NCBI GenBank assembly: GCA_030035585.1 | Contig: CM057481.1 | Coordinates: 58,723,128-58,787,127 of the forward strand | Direction: 5' to 3' | Length of the DNA stretch: 64,000 bases | DNA from: Dugong dugon | Lineage: Eukaryota > Chordata > Mammalia > Sirenia > Dugongidae | Shown: positions 61,720 to 64,000 of the stretch, piece after piece | How the letters are laid out: each line of letters begins with the position of its first letter | Position numbering within the stretch: the stretch's first letter is position 1 | Notes under the pieces: generated by a model | What the model was told of the DNA's origin: nothing | The model's database searches: none | The model's input: only the letters and a program-made list of their open reading frames with translations | Position numbers and translations under genes: made by a program

Positions 61720-61916
61720 TGGTACAGCTGGTTAGTGCACTCAGCTGCTAACTGAAAGGTTGGAGGTTCAAGTCCACCGAGAGGCGCTTTGGAAGAAAGG
61801 CCTAGCGTTCTACTTCTGAAAAACATGCCACTGAAGGCTCTATGAAGCTCAGTTCTACTCTTAACACACCTGCGGTCGCCATGAGTCAGAATTGACTTGA
61901 TGGCAGCTAGTTTTTC
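61720..61916 (+). mobile_element. AfroSINE, type B head
   Basis: GGGTGGTACAGCTGGTTAGT, GGTTGGAGGTTCAAGTCCAC, GTCGCCATGAGTCAGAATTG. Confidence 0.9.
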
Positions 61917-61974
61917 CCCCTTTGGGAGCCCAGTCTCCTAGGTTCCCTAAGATCTTGTGTGTGTGTCTAACCAC

Positions 61975-62400
61975 TTGACATATTGCTTTGCAATTATCTG
62001 TTTAAACACTGTGGGACACCTCCCCGCCCCCCCTTTCACCCCCATTCTCTTTCTATAGACCCCGAGCTCCTTAAGGGCCAAGCCTGTGTCTTAATCACTC
62101 TTGAATCCCCAGCATCCAGAACACAGCATTTAGCACAGTAAATATAGGCTGAATGTACCAACTAGACCATGAGTTGCTGCCTTTGGCAATTTTCAGATAC
62201 CACTTCATGCCATTGTTGATACAATCTTTTATCCAACCTGGCGTTTTGTAACTTTGCACATTTTTCCTTGTTCATCTGTCTCTCCAAGTAGAATTTCAAC
62301 CCCTTAAGGGCAGAGACCATCTCTTATCATTCCTTGTATCTTGAGTCCTCTGAAGAGAACAACTGACTGTAAAGGTGGCATTGTTAATCCCTGTTGATTG
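61975..62400 (+). mobile_element. Two L2 3' ends, forward
   Basis: 61975-62155 shows CTCCTTAAGGGCCAAGCCTG, TTGAATCCCCAGCATCCAGA. 62270-62355 shows CCCCTTAAGGGCAGAGACCA. They may be one element with a gap. Confidence 0.7.
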
Positions 62401-62599
62401 ATGGAAGGTCTTGCTGAGCAGAGGACAAGAGATCAGTCCTGTCTGACTTTCTTTAATTACATCTCAGCTTGTTCCAGAATGTATTTAAGGGTGCTCCACA
62501 GGATGCATTAAATAAAGCAAGATAACATAGATTAAAAGCCAGTGAGAATGTCTACGAGTTTTAACTGAAAGAATAATCAATATATACACAAAGATTCTG
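62401..62599. other. Spacer
   Basis: Nothing recognised. Confidence 0.4.
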
Positions 62600-62995
62600 C
62601 TACAAGAGTGTTTGTCACAATGTTTTTTTTTTAAATATATATAAAAGGGAAAAATTAGAAACAGTCTAAATATTCAATAATCCCACATTGGTTGAGTAAA
62701 TTATAGGACATCCACAAGACCAAAGATACTTAATCACATAGAAAGATAAGCATAACATATTAAGTGGGGGTGAGGGGAAGGATGGTTATAAAACAGTACT
62801 GTGGTATGAACTCATACAGTAAAATGTATGTGTGTATACCATGGGGGGAGGGGGAGGATACACCAAAACATAAATGGTGGTTCTCTCTGGGTCACCATGA
62901 ATGATTTTGACAACTTTCCTATTTGTATATCTGTGCTTTCTGTATTTTCTATAAATGTACTATTTTTGTAAAAGAGAGGAGTGGGTAAGTTTTCT
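62600..62995 (+). mobile_element. Old L1M LINE 3' end
   Basis: AATTAGAAACAGTCTAAATA, GTGGTTCTCTCTGGGTCACC, GTATTTTCTATAAATGTACT. Confidence 0.75.
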
Positions 62996-64000
62996 TGTTT
63001 TTTGTTTGTTTGTTGTTTTTTTTAAGTAGAAAGGCAAAAAAGAAAAACAAGAGTAAGGAACTAAGAATGAGGCTCATTCCAAAAATGAATACCATAAAGA
63101 CCTAAATGAGCAAGTCACATATCTGCCGCTAAGCTTTCCAGCAATTAACACAAAAAGAAAACTGATTCAGCAGCATGACTCACGTTGTCCGGGAAAAACC
63201 TATTAGCTGTCAGTTTCTCCGTTGGAGCTCTCTGAGGACTTTCTAGGATGTCACAAATAACATCTTCAACAAGACTTAGTGATGATATCCTCGTGGAGAG
63301 TTGGCCTATAATAGAGCAGCCGCTAAATTAGTCTGCCACGTTTCTCACATTTATTCTAAGGATAGCCCTAGGCAAGGTGTTTAATTCCTCACTAAGTACC
63401 ACTACTTACTAATGGTGAATTAATTACTTCATATCTAAATAGCTGGCAATTATTAATAGTTGCAATGAGCAAATTATAGTTCTTAGCCCATCCTAGCCTC
63501 AGGCTGGCATCCCTGAATTGATTCCCTTCCCAAAATTGCCAAGAGCACTGTACCTGAGGAGTGGGCTGCCTAGGCCTAGCACTGCCCCAGGCAAAGAGGA
63601 ACTCAGCCATGCCCTGCATTTCCACCCCTGCCTCCTCCAGGTGTGCAAAGGCAAAAAGACTCCATTGTTTAAAAGTTATCTCCTATCTAAAAACCAGTAT
63701 GTCCGAACTAGTGGTTTTTCCTTCACAGCCAGGGGCTGTTGGAATGGCCATGTTAGAGCAAAGATGGTGAAAGTCTACAGATGGGAGATTTGGGCTCCAA
63801 GGTAGTTTCCCTTTCTGGGATTCCAGCACCTTCTTCACTGGAGGTGTTTGGGCTCAGGGTCCTTGACTGAATTCTTATGACAGCTGCCCCTAAGTGGACC
63901 TGGCACCGGCCTAGGTGTGGAGGTATAAAAGTTTATGTGGGAAAGCTTGGCCTGAGGGAGCTTCCCAGTCAGGAGACAGCTGGACAAACAGATTCTTTCA
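62996..64000. other. Repeat-poor, TAAT-rich, non-coding
   Basis: No gene or common repeat recognised. Contains GGTGAATTAATTACTTCA and GGCAATTATTAATAGTTGC near 63414-63463 and an AP-1-like TGACTCA at 63177-63183. An open frame of 95 codons at 63518-63805 has no known domain. Confidence 0.5.

Noticed and set aside
59821..61916. Possible CRISPR-like or tandem repeat array
   Set aside because: The repeats are dispersed SINEs and an RTE with irregular spacing and mammalian family features.

Overview
The window looks like nuclear DNA from an afrotherian mammal, most likely a paenungulate such as elephant, hyrax or manatee. The diagnostic signal is about two dozen copies of the tRNA-headed AfroSINE. 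Its heads read GGAGCCCTGGTGGCGCAGTGG or GGAGTCCCTGGGTGGTG..., and its 3' part reads ATGAGTCGGAATCGACTCG. Alongside it are several copies of an RTE-clade LINE that shares the SINE's 3' tail, and L1 3' ends of a type I associate with Afrotheria. These sit on an older mammalian layer of L2, MIR, L1M, MLT/MaLR/ERVL LTRs and hAT or Tigger DNA transposons. I assigned families from memory of consensus sequences; the species is inference.

I found no convincing protein-coding exon, functional RNA gene, operon, CRISPR array or virus genome. The only recognisable coding remnants belong to transposons: broken RTE reverse transcriptase (36109-37740, with YADD and motif A visible), RTE C-terminal pieces (1-427, 7381-7722, 41735-42276, 56701-57061, 60345-61078), and a degenerate hAT/ZBED-type transposase at 3431-4060. 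The window reads as intergenic or deep intronic sequence.

Layout. 1-9700 is repeat-dense, with clear nesting: a Tigger-like element in an L1M, a SINE and an RTE inside one hAT, and an MLT2-type LTR inside an older LTR. 9700-16850 has a MER5A split by a MaLR LTR, an Afrotherian-type L1 with an 18-bp target duplication, and a hairpin-rich DNA element split by an LTR. 16850-20200 is partly repeat-poor. 20199-29530 has a complete hAT element with an 8-bp duplication, several other hATs, SINEs and L2/MIR. 30076-31540 is repeat-poor. 31590-34895 has L1M, L2 with a nested hAT, and a four-level nested LTR. 34896-41560 contains the longest RTE, two L1M pieces and a 2.4-kb repeat-poor block. 41565-46620 has an RTE with a perfect 10-bp duplication inside L2, a local direct repeat, and a MaLR LTR with a perfect 5-bp duplication. 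46620-54950 is older and sparser, with a tRNA-Gly-headed SINE at 50000. 55478-58370 has a CpG-rich hAT and a second Afrotherian-type L1. 59820-61920 is a tight cluster of SINE and RTE copies. 62000-64000 ends in L2, L1M and a TAAT-rich repeat-poor tail.

The most useful observations are the nesting order with target duplications, a hAT family seen twice (20199 and 55505), an unusual hairpin-ended element at 15982-16844, a microhomology explanation for the short AfroSINE form, and several repeat-poor blocks that may be conserved noncoding DNA. I did not find a new multi-gene system.
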